A stretch of 64,000 nt of DNA from Foliimonas ilicis. GTDB taxonomy: Bacteria > Pseudomonadota > Alphaproteobacteria > Rhizobiales > Rhizobiaceae. How positions within the stretch are numbered: the stretch's first letter is position 1; every line of letters starts with the position of its first letter. Made by a program: the position numbers and the translations under genes. The stretch covers positions 1 through 64,000 of the forward strand of contig NZ_JBDUUH010000012.1 of the NCBI RefSeq assembly GCF_039939195.1. The letters run 5' to 3'. Below, piece by piece: positions 38,833-47,830 of the stretch. A model generated the notes under the pieces. That model ran no database searches, was not told the DNA's origin, and saw only the letters and a program-made list of their open reading frames with translations.

Positions 38833-39834
38833 CTAGGCAGCCTCTGCCGCCTGAACAATATCCCGCATCAACCCGTGCAGGCGATCGCGGTGGCCGTTGC
38901 GGGCGGAGGGGCCTTCGGTTGAGGTCATGACCACGGAAAGGCCGAGGTCCGGCACGATATAGAGCATCTGCCCGCCATAGCCCCAGGCGTAATAGGTCGG
39001 GTGGCCGACCATGTCGGCAATGAACCAGCTATAGCCATATTGCTCGCCGGAGAAGACGGAGCGCGTGCGCGGCTCCCATGACTGGTCGATCCAGCTTTCG
39101 GAAAGCACGCGCTTGCCATCGGCCATGCCGCGATTGCGGAAGAGTTCGCCGAAGGCCAGCAGCGAGCGTGGCGTCATCGCCATCTGGTTTCCGCCAAGAT
39201 AGATGCCCTGCGGGTCGCGGTCCCAGCTTGCGATTGAAAAACCTTCGACCGGCCCCAGCCATTCGCGCGCCAGCTCGCGGGTGGATTTGCCGCCGACCCT
39301 TGTGAGGATCGCCGAAAGCAGATGTGTCGAGCCGGTCGAATAAAGCATGCCCGAACCCGGATCGTTTTCGAACGGTTGGGCAAGGGCTGCGCGCACCCAG
39401 TTGCGGCTGGCGACCCAGCGCCCGTAATTCGGGCCCGACGTGCGCCCAAGACCCGCCTGCATGGAAAGCAGATGGCCGATGGTGATGTCGTTGATGCGCG
39501 GATCGGCATTGTCCGGCAACGCGCCGGAAAGCAGCGGCGCGATCTTCTGATCGGGGCCGGTCAGTAGCTTCTTGTCGATGGCGATGCCGACAAGTGCCGA
39601 AACGATGGATTTCGAGGCGGATTTTATGTTGGTCGCGCCCGTCGTCCTATGGCCGCGAAAGCCTTCCTCGACCAATATCTCACCGTTACGCGAGATGATA
39701 AGCGTTTCCAGCGGCTCGATTTCGCCTGCGGCGTCGGCGATTTCGGCCAGCCGTGCATTTACCGGGCTTTGCGCGAAAGCGCTTGCCGGAAACAGGAAAA
39801 GGGCAATCGTGAAAGCGGCGATGAATCGGTTCAT
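38833..39834 (-). CDS. Exported serine hydrolase, beta-lactamase (class C-like) fold
   Basis: Protein of 333 residues with a signal peptide (about 1-21, ending SAFAQ). The SxxK motif is SASK at 72-75, the second motif probably YSTGS in the middle, and a GYGGQ segment near the end fits the third. It belongs to the large penicillin-binding/beta-lactamase superfamily (COG1680 type), whose members are esterases and peptidases rather than true beta-lactamases. The substrate is unknown. Confidence 0.9.
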   Translation of the reverse strand: MNRFIAAFTIALFLFPASAFAQSPVNARLAEIADAAGEIEPLETLIISRNGEILVEEGFRGHRTTGATNIKSASKSIVSALVGIAIDKKLLTGPDQKIAPLLSGALPDNADPRINDITIGHLLSMQAGLGRTSGPNYGRWVASRNWVRAALAQPFENDPGSGMLYSTGSTHLLSAILTRVGGKSTRELAREWLGPVEGFSIASWDRDPQGIYLGGNQMAMTPRSLLAFGELFRNRGMADGKRVLSESWIDQSWEPRTRSVFSGEQYGYSWFIADMVGHPTYYAWGYGGQMLYIVPDLGLSVVMTSTEGPSARNGHRDRLHGLMRDIVQAAEAA

Positions 39835-39902
39835 CGCGCTGTTGTAGTTCGCAAACTGGCCCTTTTGCAGCCCGTATCACGCCAAGTTGAGAATATGTGC
39901 GT

Positions 39903-40604
39903 TCAGGAAGCCGAAGGTGTGGCAGCCGTCTGCTCCGGCGAAGGCGCAGGCGTCGGTGCAACCGTCTCGACCTTGCGGGCCCGGCGGCGATCCTTGCCGA
40001 GACCGGTAATCTCGAGCATGCCCTTGCGCTTGGCGTCGTAATAATAGCCGGTCTGGTAAAGCCGGTCGGCGCGGTCATGATTGCCGTCTGCCACCAGATA
40101 GGCGCCGCGCAGGTATTTCACGGCATATTTGAGGTTGGTTTCGGCGTCCAGCAAACCGCTGGCCGAGCCAACATAGCCCATGCCCTTGGCGGTCTGGTGC
40201 TTGATCTGCATCAGGCCCCAATGGCCGCGATTGTAAGCTTGCGGACGGAAATTGCTTTCGCGCTTTACGACGCGGCGCACGAGTTCGACCGGCACTTCAT
40301 AGACCTGCGCATATTTCGAAATGAGTTGATCCAGATTGCCGCCACCGCCTGCAGCAGGTGCAGCATAGGCTGAAGCTGCAATTTCCTGGTTAGGATACGC
40401 GACCTTGCTTTCGGCGGATGCGAATTGCGAAACCGGAAGGATCGCAACCGTCTCAGGCAGATCAAGTTGAATGTCGTTTTCGGTAGGTGCCAGGCTTGCC
40501 GACACATCGCCATTGGTCGTGCTGCAGCCACTGAGCGCAAGCAAAGAAAGCGCTGCTCCGGCAACAAAATTCACGGTAGAAATGTAACTTGGAAATGCAG
40601 GCAA
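39903..40604 (-). CDS. Lytic transglycosylase-domain lipoprotein
   Basis: Protein of up to 233 residues; the frame opens with TTG (40604) and a GTG at 40574 is another possible start. Lipobox LSGC (Cys about 27) predicts a lipid anchor. The SLT domain (about 90-190) has the catalytic Glu in VKRESNFRPQAYNRG, then HWGLMQIKHQTAKGMGY and DAETNLKYAVKYLRGAY. It should cleave the glycan strands of peptidoglycan. The tail is Ala/Pro-rich. Confidence 0.9.
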   Translation of the reverse strand: MPAFPSYISTVNFVAGAALSLLALSGCSTTNGDVSASLAPTENDIQLDLPETVAILPVSQFASAESKVAYPNQEIAASAYAAPAAGGGGNLDQLISKYAQVYEVPVELVRRVVKRESNFRPQAYNRGHWGLMQIKHQTAKGMGYVGSASGLLDAETNLKYAVKYLRGAYLVADGNHDRADRLYQTGYYYDAKRKGMLEITGLGKDRRRARKVETVAPTPAPSPEQTAATPSAS

Positions 40605-40752
40605 ACGGCCGCTCGCTTCCGAATATCTGGTCTCGCCCCGGCAGATTCATTACATCAGCAAAAGCCCGCAGGCAATCCGTTCATTACACAGAGGTAATGT
40701 TCATGATTTGTACTTGGCGTAAAAGCTGATATGCTGGGGTGAGGAATCGAAC

Positions 40753-41328
40753 ATGTCACATCAGTCTACAAAAGCCCCGGTCACCGGCAGCGCGGTCTTC
40801 GAGACGACGCTTGGCTGGGTGGGCATTGCCTGGAGCGACGAGGGCCTCGCCCGCCTTCAATTGCCCGAAAGCGATCGAGCAGGCACAGAACGAAGGTTGG
40901 CGCGAACCAGCAACGGCGTTGCTGCCAGCGAACCACCGCCGAAGATGGCGCTCCTGATTGGCAAATTGCGCGACTATGCAGCGGGTCGGCAGGTTGCCTT
41001 CGACGATTTTCCGGTCGATCTGTCCGGCATCGATGCGTTTCGGCTGGCGATCTATGACGCCGCTCGAAAGCTGAAATATGGTGAAACCGTCACCTATGGA
41101 GAACTGGCCTCACGCGCCGGCCATGCTGGTCTTTTCCGTGAGACGGGTCAGGCGCTGGGCGCGAACCCGGTGCCGATCGTCGTGCCGTGCCACCGCATTC
41201 TGGCCGCAGGCAATCTTATCGGCGGCTTTTCGGCGCCCGGCGGCTCGACGACGAAGGAACGCCTGCTCCTGATGGAGGGCGTACGCGTCGGCCCGCCACC
41301 CTCGCCTCAGGCGTCGTTCGCTTTCTGA
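40753..41328 (+). CDS. ogt: Methylated-DNA-protein cysteine methyltransferase
   Basis: Protein of 191 residues that removes methyl groups from O6-methylguanine by transfer to its own cysteine. The active site PCHR has Cys146, preceded by the helix-turn-helix recognition part (YGELASRAGHAGLFRETGQALGANPVPIVV) and followed by GGFSAPGGSTTKERLL. It works once per molecule. It stands as a single gene. Confidence 0.93.
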   Translation: MSHQSTKAPVTGSAVFETTLGWVGIAWSDEGLARLQLPESDRAGTERRLARTSNGVAASEPPPKMALLIGKLRDYAAGRQVAFDDFPVDLSGIDAFRLAIYDAARKLKYGETVTYGELASRAGHAGLFRETGQALGANPVPIVVPCHRILAAGNLIGGFSAPGGSTTKERLLLMEGVRVGPPPSPQASFAF

Positions 41329-41386
41329 CTGGAGCAATTCCAGTAAAAGGGTGAAGCGGTTTTGCGTCCGGAATTGCGTCCTGTTC

Positions 41387-41713
41387 CTAGCGACGGCGCC
41401 ACCAATCATCATAGTCAGGGCGTTCGCATTTATTCACGCGGCACGAGCGGGCATCGTTCGTCGGCACATAGGCCGGCACGGACACTTCGCCATATTCGCA
41501 GAAGCGGTTATCCGAGACATACCGGCCGTAGAGCGGCAGGCTTGGATTGCGCGTCGATTGATAGCGAAGAATGGCGGCTCCCTCGCCCGCCACACGTGAC
41601 TGAACCGCATCGCAGCTCATGCTGGTGGTGACGTAACGGGAAATGGCTTCGGCCTCGCCGGACATGACGAAAAGTGCGGCAAAACCTGCCAATGGAATTG
41701 AAAAGCGCATCAT
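41387..41713 (-). CDS. Small exported protein of unknown function
   Basis: A 108-residue protein from the ATG at 41713, just after GAGGAGAA. A signal peptide (about 1-23, ending GEAEA) is clear. The mature part has four cysteines (SCDAVQ, RFCEYG, RSCRVNKCE), suggesting disulfide bonds, and ends in aromatic and Arg residues (DYDDWWRRR). It looks like other Rhizobiales small periplasmic proteins with no known role. Confidence 0.72.
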   Translation of the reverse strand: MMRFSIPLAGFAALFVMSGEAEAISRYVTTSMSCDAVQSRVAGEGAAILRYQSTRNPSLPLYGRYVSDNRFCEYGEVSVPAYVPTNDARSCRVNKCERPDYDDWWRRR

Positions 41714-41994
41714 GGCGTTCTCCTCGATGACCAGATAATTAAGCCAACGATTCACGAAAGAAAGCAGTTTCACGCTTTTGTGCAACTCGTTCGAAAAGGG
41801 TTTCAAACAGGCGCTGGTGATGAACCATCTTGTTTTTGACCCCAAAAGCGCTTATATGCCGTCCATTGATATTTCGGCCGATCGATATAGTGGCCCCGCG
41901 GTTCCGCGTTCGCTGACGTCTATCTCCAAAATCTCGATACCAAGTCGGTTATCCGACAATTACTAACGTTGCGAATGCAAGAAGGACTAGCGAA

Positions 41995-42207
41995 ATGGCA
42001 ACTGGAACAGTTAAGTGGTTCAACGCAACCAAGGGCTTCGGCTTCATTCAGCCTGACAATGGCGGCGCGGACGTATTCGTCCACATCTCCGCTGTTGAAC
42101 GCGCTGGCATGTCGAACCTCGTCGAAGGCCAGAAGGTCAACTTCGAAATCGAACAGGACCGCCGCACCGGCAAGTCCGCAGCTGGCGCCCTCAGCAAGAT
42201 TGGCTGA
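41995..42207 (+). CDS. cspA: Cold-shock domain protein
   Basis: A 70-residue single cold-shock domain with both RNA-binding motifs: KGFGFIQ (RNP1) and DVFVHIS (RNP2). It binds single-stranded RNA and DNA and melts RNA structure. About 280 bases without a gene precede it, enough for the long leader usual for this class. GAAGGA precedes the start. The 3' side is also long and structured, ending in a terminator at 42423. Confidence 0.95.
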   Translation: MATGTVKWFNATKGFGFIQPDNGGADVFVHISAVERAGMSNLVEGQKVNFEIEQDRRTGKSAAGALSKIG

Positions 42208-42422
42208 TTTGGCGGCACGTCTCTGAAGGGTTAAACCTTCAAAACAGGATGTGCCTCACCAGACAATGCGCGCGCAGAACTTCGGTTCGAGCGCGCGGCA
42301 AGTCACGGATGTACTGGCGGCCGCGTTTTTAAGCGCCGCGCTCAGGGTAGAAATTCAAAAGCCTATGCAGCATATGCCTGCGGCCTTTTGAAAAGACCCT
42401 AAGTCAGTCTACTGAAACGGAA

Positions 42423-42446
42423 GGCGGGATAACATCCCGCCTTTTT
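42423..42446 (+). terminator. Intrinsic terminator after the cold-shock gene
   Basis: GGCGGGAT/ATCCCGCC with an AAC loop, followed by five T. Another terminator-like hairpin (CAAAAGGC.TATGCAG / CTGC.GGCCTTTTG) lies at about 42356-42392. Confidence 0.9.
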
Positions 42447-42465
42447 GTTTGCCTGAAAGCAAGTC

Positions 42466-43077
42466 TTACCCGATCCACTGCATCGGAACATGCCCCGGAT
42501 CGGCCGTCACCCGCTCGAGCCAGGCCAAAATATTCGGATAATCGGCAAGCACGAAGCCGCCCGCGCCCGCATCATGGGTGTACGCGTAAAGCGCCAGATC
42601 CGCGACGCTCAATGTCTTTCCGGCAAAGAAATCATGCGATGCCAGATGCACGTCCATCACGCGCAGCGCCTTGTTTCCGCGTTCCAGCGTTACCGCCAGC
42701 CGCTCCGGCGTCGCATTCTTCATCTTTTCGGGGATCGTCAGCAGCGCGCGCCGCACCGCGATGTAGGGTTCGTGGCTATACTGCTCGAAGAACATCCATT
42801 GATAGGCAAGCCCGCGCTCATAAGCATCGCCCGGCAAAAACTGCGTACCCTCGGCCAGATAGAGCAGAATCGCGTTGGATTCGGCCAGAAGCCGTCCGTC
42901 TTCCAACTCCAGCAAAGGCACCATGCCATTGGGGTTTTTCGCCAGAAATTCGGGAGACTGGGTCATGCCGTTTTGAAAGTTCGCCTCGATATGGCGAAAC
43001 GGTTTTCCGAGCTTGCCCAGAAGCAGGCGCGGCTTGTAGCAATTGCCGCTATTCGTCATGCCGTAAACGGTGATCAT
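42466..43077 (-). CDS. Glutathione S-transferase family protein
   Basis: Protein of 203 residues. The N-terminal thioredoxin-like domain has NSGNCYKPRLLLGKLGKPFRHIE and NPNGMVPLLELEDGRLLAESNAILLYLAEG with the cis-Pro and the Glu-Ser pair that binds glutathione; the C-terminal helical domain has LSVADLALYAY. It conjugates or reduces an unknown substrate with glutathione. Confidence 0.92.
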   Translation of the reverse strand: MITVYGMTNSGNCYKPRLLLGKLGKPFRHIEANFQNGMTQSPEFLAKNPNGMVPLLELEDGRLLAESNAILLYLAEGTQFLPGDAYERGLAYQWMFFEQYSHEPYIAVRRALLTIPEKMKNATPERLAVTLERGNKALRVMDVHLASHDFFAGKTLSVADLALYAYTHDAGAGGFVLADYPNILAWLERVTADPGHVPMQWIG

Positions 43078-43219
43078 CGCGCGCTCCTCCTGATAAAGCT
43101 TCTATGTAATTGAAACCATTACATTGTGACGATGCATTTCGGTTATTCCACATTGCGGTTGTGGTTGGTGTACCGTTGCGTTCAGCGCGGCCTGCGGCAT
43201 CACAGGAGAAGAGTTTAGA

Positions 43220-43684
43220 TTGTCCCATTCCATCGAAGAGCGAAACTATCGCAGGCGATCCTTTGTAGCCGACACTTTGGCGCTCATCGTATTTTTCACG
43301 GCTACCGGCATTATCAATGAACGCTTCATCGCTGGAATGACTTGGGAGCAGGTCTTTCACGCTCGACTTCTAGGCGCCGTACTCATGGTTCCAGTTGGCC
43401 GGCCTTACGGGGTCTGGCGCGATTGGATGATGCGGCATGCTCGCAAAAACCGGTTCTCTCAGTTGCTTTGGGATAGTCTGGCTCTCGTGAGCTTTCAGGT
43501 TCCCATTTACGCGACCATAATTGCCGTTAGCGGTGCCACCGGAGGCGGCTTGCTGCGCGGCATCCTTGGTGCAGCGGTGATGATGCTTGTTTTGGGGCGT
43601 CCATATGGAGCGTTTCTCAATTACGTAAGAAGCATGTTTGGCCTCCCACCCGGAGGAGAAAAACCGATGTCGCTGAATACCTAA
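43220..43684 (+). CDS. alaE: L-alanine exporter AlaE
   Basis: Protein of 154 residues with four membrane helices. It follows E. coli AlaE in layout: DTLALIVFFTATGIINERFIAGMTWEQVFHARL, then GRPYGVWRDWMMRHARK and FQVPIYATIIAVSGA. It should export L-alanine to avoid its build-up. The start is a TTG at 43220 with AGGAGAAG eight bases before. The reading has somewhat lower GC than its neighbours. Confidence 0.85.
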   Translation: MSHSIEERNYRRRSFVADTLALIVFFTATGIINERFIAGMTWEQVFHARLLGAVLMVPVGRPYGVWRDWMMRHARKNRFSQLLWDSLALVSFQVPIYATIIAVSGATGGGLLRGILGAAVMMLVLGRPYGAFLNYVRSMFGLPPGGEKPMSLNT

Positions 43685-44535
43685 TATCGAAAAGGAACCA
43701 GCTTCTTTCGCCCGCCGAGCATTTCATCGATGTCCAGAACGCCCTCGTCCATATCCGATCCAACAGGCGCGAAATCGGCCAGAAACCGGCCCTGGACCTG
43801 ATCGGCACCGGCATCCAGTGCGATCCGCAATTGGCCGGCGTTTTCAATGCCTTTGACCAGCACCGTGATCCCATCGTTGCGCATCGTTCCGACAAGCGCG
43901 TGAAACAGCGAAATCGTCGCTTTATTGCGGCAGATATCTGCAAAAAACCGCGTGCTTATGCGCACAATGTCCGGCGCAATGCGCGGCAGAACTTCCATCA
44001 CGCGCGGCTCTTCGCCGAAATTGTCGAGTGCTATCAGAATGCCATCTGCCCGAAGCGTCTCGGCCAGAGATTCCACACGGCTTGTATCAGCATTGCCAAT
44101 GTCGAGCATCGCACAGCCGAAACGGGGCGGCTCGAGTCCCAGCTCGCCCAGCATCCAGTTCAAGCCGCGAAAATCAGCCAATCTGCGTTCCACCCCGCCA
44201 TCCTCGGCGTTGCAGCGCATCAACAAGCTCAACCCTTCCAGCCCCAGATTGGAGAAGTTCGCCGTTTCCAGCGTCGCTTCGACATTCTTGGCCATTTGGC
44301 GCTCGTCATCGTTCAGAGATGCCGGAAACTCTTGCTCGCCACATGGCTCACCAGCCCGAAACGCCTTTGCTGCATGCTCGACGGCGCAGATTTCAAGCGA
44401 ATGCCGGTGGCATTGAAAGATCGGCTGATAAAAGCTTCTCAGTTGAAAATTACGGATTCTGGCGGTCTGAACGCCGATCTCGTCGATCGAGATCGCGCAT
44501 TCCGCAGCACCGTTCCGATCTGCACCCTCCGGCAT
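43681..44535 (-). CDS. Degenerate EAL-domain protein
   Basis: Protein of 284 residues with an EAL fold that has lost key residues. The EAL signature reads EHA (53-55), the DDFG loop reads LDNFGEE, and the EGVE motif reads KGIE, while QGRFLA keeps the last motif. It is therefore unlikely to hydrolyse cyclic di-GMP and may sense or bind a partner instead. Its ATG overlaps the stop of the upstream EAL gene by one base (TGATG), so the two are made together. Confidence 0.82.
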   Translation of the reverse strand: MPEGADRNGAAECAISIDEIGVQTARIRNFQLRSFYQPIFQCHRHSLEICAVEHAAKAFRAGEPCGEQEFPASLNDDERQMAKNVEATLETANFSNLGLEGLSLLMRCNAEDGGVERRLADFRGLNWMLGELGLEPPRFGCAMLDIGNADTSRVESLAETLRADGILIALDNFGEEPRVMEVLPRIAPDIVRISTRFFADICRNKATISLFHALVGTMRNDGITVLVKGIENAGQLRIALDAGADQVQGRFLADFAPVGSDMDEGVLDIDEMLGGRKKLVPFRY

Positions 44536-45425
44536 CAGACCGCTTTTCGGCCGAACCGCTTGGTCTTCTTGCCGCCTGGTTTGGATGGATCGTTGTCGTC
44601 GGTCGCAGGAGCAACCGGCTTTTTCTTCTGAAGGCCTTTGGGCACTGCCCGAAACTGATGCGGCACCAGCGCCGGGCGCGCCAGAACGAAGCCCTGCACC
44701 ATCGACGCGCCGGATTTTTCAGCGAGTTCGAGCTGCCAATTCTCTTCTATGCCTTCGAAAACGGTGCGGATGCCCTGCGCTTCGAAACGCTCGACCATCG
44801 TGGTCAGCAGCGAAAATCCCGGCCCGGATTCCATCAGGCGGGTAATCCAGTGGGAATCGAATTTCACCACATCGGGGCTGAGCGACCTGATGCGCTGCAG
44901 GTCGGATTCTTCTGCGCCGTAATCGTCCACGGCAACGCGAAATCCGTGTTCCTTGAGCGATTTGACGAAGCCGCTCAGAGCCTCGGGCGAAGCCGATTTC
45001 TGCTCCGTCACCTCGCACACGACGCGCTCGACGCCAATTCCGGTTTCCTTCAGCACGACGAGCATATCGTCGAGCGCTGCGTCGCAAATATCCAGATCCT
45101 TGAACAGCGACGGATCGAAATTAACATAGACGGCAAGATCATCGGGCAGAAAGGTCGCCGCATTCATCAGATGCAGAGTCCGCGACAGGGTCTCGACGTT
45201 CAGCCGTTCGTCTTCGGGAATACCGGGAAAAAATACAGCAGGCGAAATTTCCTCGCCGCCCCGGAACGGGCGCAGCAGGCCCTCGAAGGCGACCATTTCG
45301 AGCTTGCCTTTGGTGAAGGAGAATATCGGCTGGAAAGCGCTTCGAAGCTCGTAATGCGCCCAAAAACCGATGACGGACCCGTCATCCTGTCGGACGATTT
45401 TTGTTAGCCCGATACTACGCGACAC
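44535..45425 (-). CDS. EAL-domain protein, likely cyclic di-GMP phosphodiesterase or binder
   Basis: Protein of 296 residues beginning with a GTG at 45425. The signature EAL is EGL (48-50); other active-site parts are kept: NFDPS, CEVTEQ, AVDDYGAEES, VVKFD, EGIEE and QGFVLARP. It may be active, though EGL and other changes make this uncertain. There is no GGDEF, PAS or membrane part. It precedes and is coupled to a second, more degenerate EAL gene. Confidence 0.85.
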   Translation of the reverse strand: MSRSIGLTKIVRQDDGSVIGFWAHYELRSAFQPIFSFTKGKLEMVAFEGLLRPFRGGEEISPAVFFPGIPEDERLNVETLSRTLHLMNAATFLPDDLAVYVNFDPSLFKDLDICDAALDDMLVVLKETGIGVERVVCEVTEQKSASPEALSGFVKSLKEHGFRVAVDDYGAEESDLQRIRSLSPDVVKFDSHWITRLMESGPGFSLLTTMVERFEAQGIRTVFEGIEENWQLELAEKSGASMVQGFVLARPALVPHQFRAVPKGLQKKKPVAPATDDNDPSKPGGKKTKRFGRKAV

Positions 45426-45618
45426 GATCCTTGATGCTCCGCAATCAGGGCTGCTTATGGACCGCGACCTTAGACGGCAACGATTTATCCGGCGTTAACG
45501 GGAATTGTTGGTCCACGCAAGGCCCGCGCCCCGGAAACTCTTGCGATTTTGCCTCCGATGGGACATTAGAAACGCGGTCGCAGACCGCGGCCGCAACCCT
45601 CCAAGGAGTTTACCTGCC

Positions 45619-46821
45619 ATGGCCTTTCTTGCCGACGCCCTTTCCCGCGTGAAGCCTTCTGCGACGATCGCCGTCACCCAGAAAGCGCGCGAGTTGAAAG
45701 CGAAAGGCCGTGATGTCATCGGTCTTGGTGCGGGCGAGCCGGATTTCGACACGCCGGACAATATCAAGAATGCGGCAATCGACGCGATCCGCCGCGGCGA
45801 GACCAAATATCCGCCGGTTTCTGGCATTGTACCGCTGCGCGAGGCAATCGCTGCTAAATTCAAGCGCGAGAACAATCTTGATTACAAGCCGGAGCAGACC
45901 ATCGTCGGCACCGGCGGCAAGCAGATTCTGTTCAACGCCTTCATGGCGACGCTGAACCCCGGCGACGAGGTCATCATCCCCCGTCCATACTGGGTCAGCT
46001 ATCCGGAGATGGTGGCAATCTGCGGCGGCACGTCGGTCTTTGCCGAAACCTCCATCGACAACGGCTTCAAGCTGACGGCAGCAGAGCTGGAAAAGGCGAT
46101 CACGCCGAAGACCAAGTGGCTTCTGATGAACTCGCCGTCGAACCCGTCCGGTGCTGCCTACACCGAAGCGGAACTGCGCGCGATCGCCGATGTTCTGCTC
46201 AAGCACCCGCATGTCTGGACGCTGACCGATGACATGTACGAACACCTGACCTATGGCGATTTCGTCTTCAAGACGATCGCCGAGGTCGAGCCGAAACTCT
46301 ACGACCGTACGCTGACCATGAACGGCGTGTCGAAAGCCTATGCCATGACCGGCTGGCGCATCGGTTATGCCGCTGGTCCGGTCCAGCTCATCAAGGCGAT
46401 GGACATGATCCAGGGCCAGCAGACCTCCGGCGCCTGCACCATCGCGCAGTGGGCCTCGGTCGAAGCGTTGAACGGACCGCAGGATTTCATCGCCAAGAAC
46501 AAGGCGATCTTCCAGAACAGGCGCGACCTCGTCGTCTCGATGCTCAACCAGGCGCGCGGCATCACCTGCCCGTCGCCGGAAGGCGCCTTCTATGTCTATC
46601 CATCCTGCGAAGGGTTGATCGGCAAGAAGACGCAAACCGGTACGGTCATCACCGATGACGCAGTCTTCACCTCCGAGCTTCTGGAAGCGGAAGGCGTTGC
46701 TGTCGTTCAGGGTTCGGCCTTTGGCCTCGGCCCGAACTTCCGCATTTCCTACGCCACTTCGGAAACGCTCCTCGAAGAAGCCTGCAACCGCATCCAGCGC
46801 TTTACGGCGTCTCTGGTCTGA
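45619..46821 (+). CDS. aspC: Aspartate aminotransferase, PLP-dependent class I
   Basis: Protein of 400 residues from the ATG at 45619, after AAGGAG. It swaps amino groups between aspartate and 2-oxoglutarate. Visible are GLGAGEPDFDTPDNIKNAA, TKYPPVSGIVPLREAI, NSPSNPSGAAYTEAEL, and the lysine region MNGVSKAYAMTGWRIGYAAG that binds pyridoxal phosphate. The subgroup I-gamma form, also able to use prephenate in some relatives, is common in Rhizobiales. Confidence 0.95.
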   Translation: MAFLADALSRVKPSATIAVTQKARELKAKGRDVIGLGAGEPDFDTPDNIKNAAIDAIRRGETKYPPVSGIVPLREAIAAKFKRENNLDYKPEQTIVGTGGKQILFNAFMATLNPGDEVIIPRPYWVSYPEMVAICGGTSVFAETSIDNGFKLTAAELEKAITPKTKWLLMNSPSNPSGAAYTEAELRAIADVLLKHPHVWTLTDDMYEHLTYGDFVFKTIAEVEPKLYDRTLTMNGVSKAYAMTGWRIGYAAGPVQLIKAMDMIQGQQTSGACTIAQWASVEALNGPQDFIAKNKAIFQNRRDLVVSMLNQARGITCPSPEGAFYVYPSCEGLIGKKTQTGTVITDDAVFTSELLEAEGVAVVQGSAFGLGPNFRISYATSETLLEEACNRIQRFTASLV

Positions 46822-46829
46822 TCCGAAAC

Positions 46830-46862
46830 AGCCGGTCGCAACACTGCTTGCGGCCGGCTTTC
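46830..46862 (+). terminator. Probable terminator after aspC
   Basis: Hairpin AGCCGGTCGCAA / TTGCGGCCGGCT with a six-base loop and a short T run, starting 9 bases after the aspC stop. Confidence 0.6.
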
Positions 46863-46879
46863 CGCTTTTAAAAGCGGCG

Positions 46880-47227
46880 CTACTCCAGCCATTCGGTGGA
46901 AAACGCACCGGTCACATGCAGATCGGTCGTTTCCAGCCGCCCCGGCCCGAGATTTGAGAATTTGTGAGGCGTATTCGGCGGGCAAAACAGAATTTGCCCC
47001 GGAACACCCTCGACCTGCTGATCGCCTATCGTGAACAGCCCGCGGCCCTGACGTACAATGAATACCTGCGCGTAAGGGTGCTTGTGAAGCTTCGGCCCGC
47101 CGCCGATCTTGTCCGTCGTGAAGAACATGACAGACACATCGGCGCCATACTGGCCGCCTTCGAACTCGCCTTGCCAGACATCCGGCTTTTCTGCCCAGTC
47201 TTCCCTGTTCAGTATTCTTCCGCTCAT
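46880..47227 (-). CDS. Cupin-domain protein
   Basis: Protein of 115 residues, a single beta-barrel cupin. The first motif is KLHKHPYAQVFIVRQGRGLFTIG and the second GVPGQILFCPPNTPHKFSNLG, holding the metal-binding His and Glu/Gln. It is 10 bases after another cupin gene in the same direction. The substrate, if any, is unknown. Confidence 0.85.
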   Translation of the reverse strand: MSGRILNREDWAEKPDVWQGEFEGGQYGADVSVMFFTTDKIGGGPKLHKHPYAQVFIVRQGRGLFTIGDQQVEGVPGQILFCPPNTPHKFSNLGPGRLETTDLHVTGAFSTEWLE

Positions 47228-47237
47228 GCGTACCTCC

Positions 47238-47633
47238 TCAACCGGTGAATTGCTCGTCGGAAACTTTCTCTAGCCAGTCCGCCGTCTTTCCATCCTGCGC
47301 TTCCTGCATGGCGATATGCGCCATCGCAGTATCCGGCCCAGCTCCGTGCCAATGCTTTTCGCCGGGCGCGAACCATATCGTGTCACCGGTCTTGATTTCC
47401 TGAATGGGTCCGCCCCAAGTCTGGACGCGACCTGCTCCCGAAACCACATGAAGCGTCTGCCCCAGCGGATGCGTATGCCACGCTGTCCGCGCGCCGGGCT
47501 CGAAGCTGACCAGAAGCGCGCGCAGGCGCGCCGGGTCTTCCGCCTCGATGATCGGCGTTTGCAAAACCCGCCCGGTGAAATAGTCGGATGGCGCAATTTT
47601 TGTCGGCACACTGCCGCAGGCGATGATCTTCAT
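47238..47633 (-). CDS. Cupin-domain protein, YP_carboxymuconolactone-like
   Basis: A 131-residue protein from the ATG at 47633, seven bases after AAGGA. The cupin motifs are RTAWHTHPLGQTLHVVSGAGRVQTWG and GDTIWFAPGEKHWHGAGPDTAMAHIAMQE, with a full set of metal-binding His/Glu. The wording resembles proteins often found beside carboxymuconolactone decarboxylases or quinol oxygenases, but none is here. It pairs with the next cupin gene. Confidence 0.83.
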   Translation of the reverse strand: MKIIACGSVPTKIAPSDYFTGRVLQTPIIEAEDPARLRALLVSFEPGARTAWHTHPLGQTLHVVSGAGRVQTWGGPIQEIKTGDTIWFAPGEKHWHGAGPDTAMAHIAMQEAQDGKTADWLEKVSDEQFTG

Positions 47634-47830
47634 AATCGTTCCTTTCGCAAACCTCATCTATAGCCCAAGGCGGGCGCCCGGCACACCGGTTTGACGCCGA
47701 TGCTCTTGCTCTGACGGCAAAGCCGTGTGACGATGTTTTCCGGCAGGGGCAGAAACATGTTCCGCCACCGCGACGGTCGTCAGGCCGGCCGCCGCACAAG
47801 GGAAAACGCCTTTAAGCGGAGGTCAGCACC

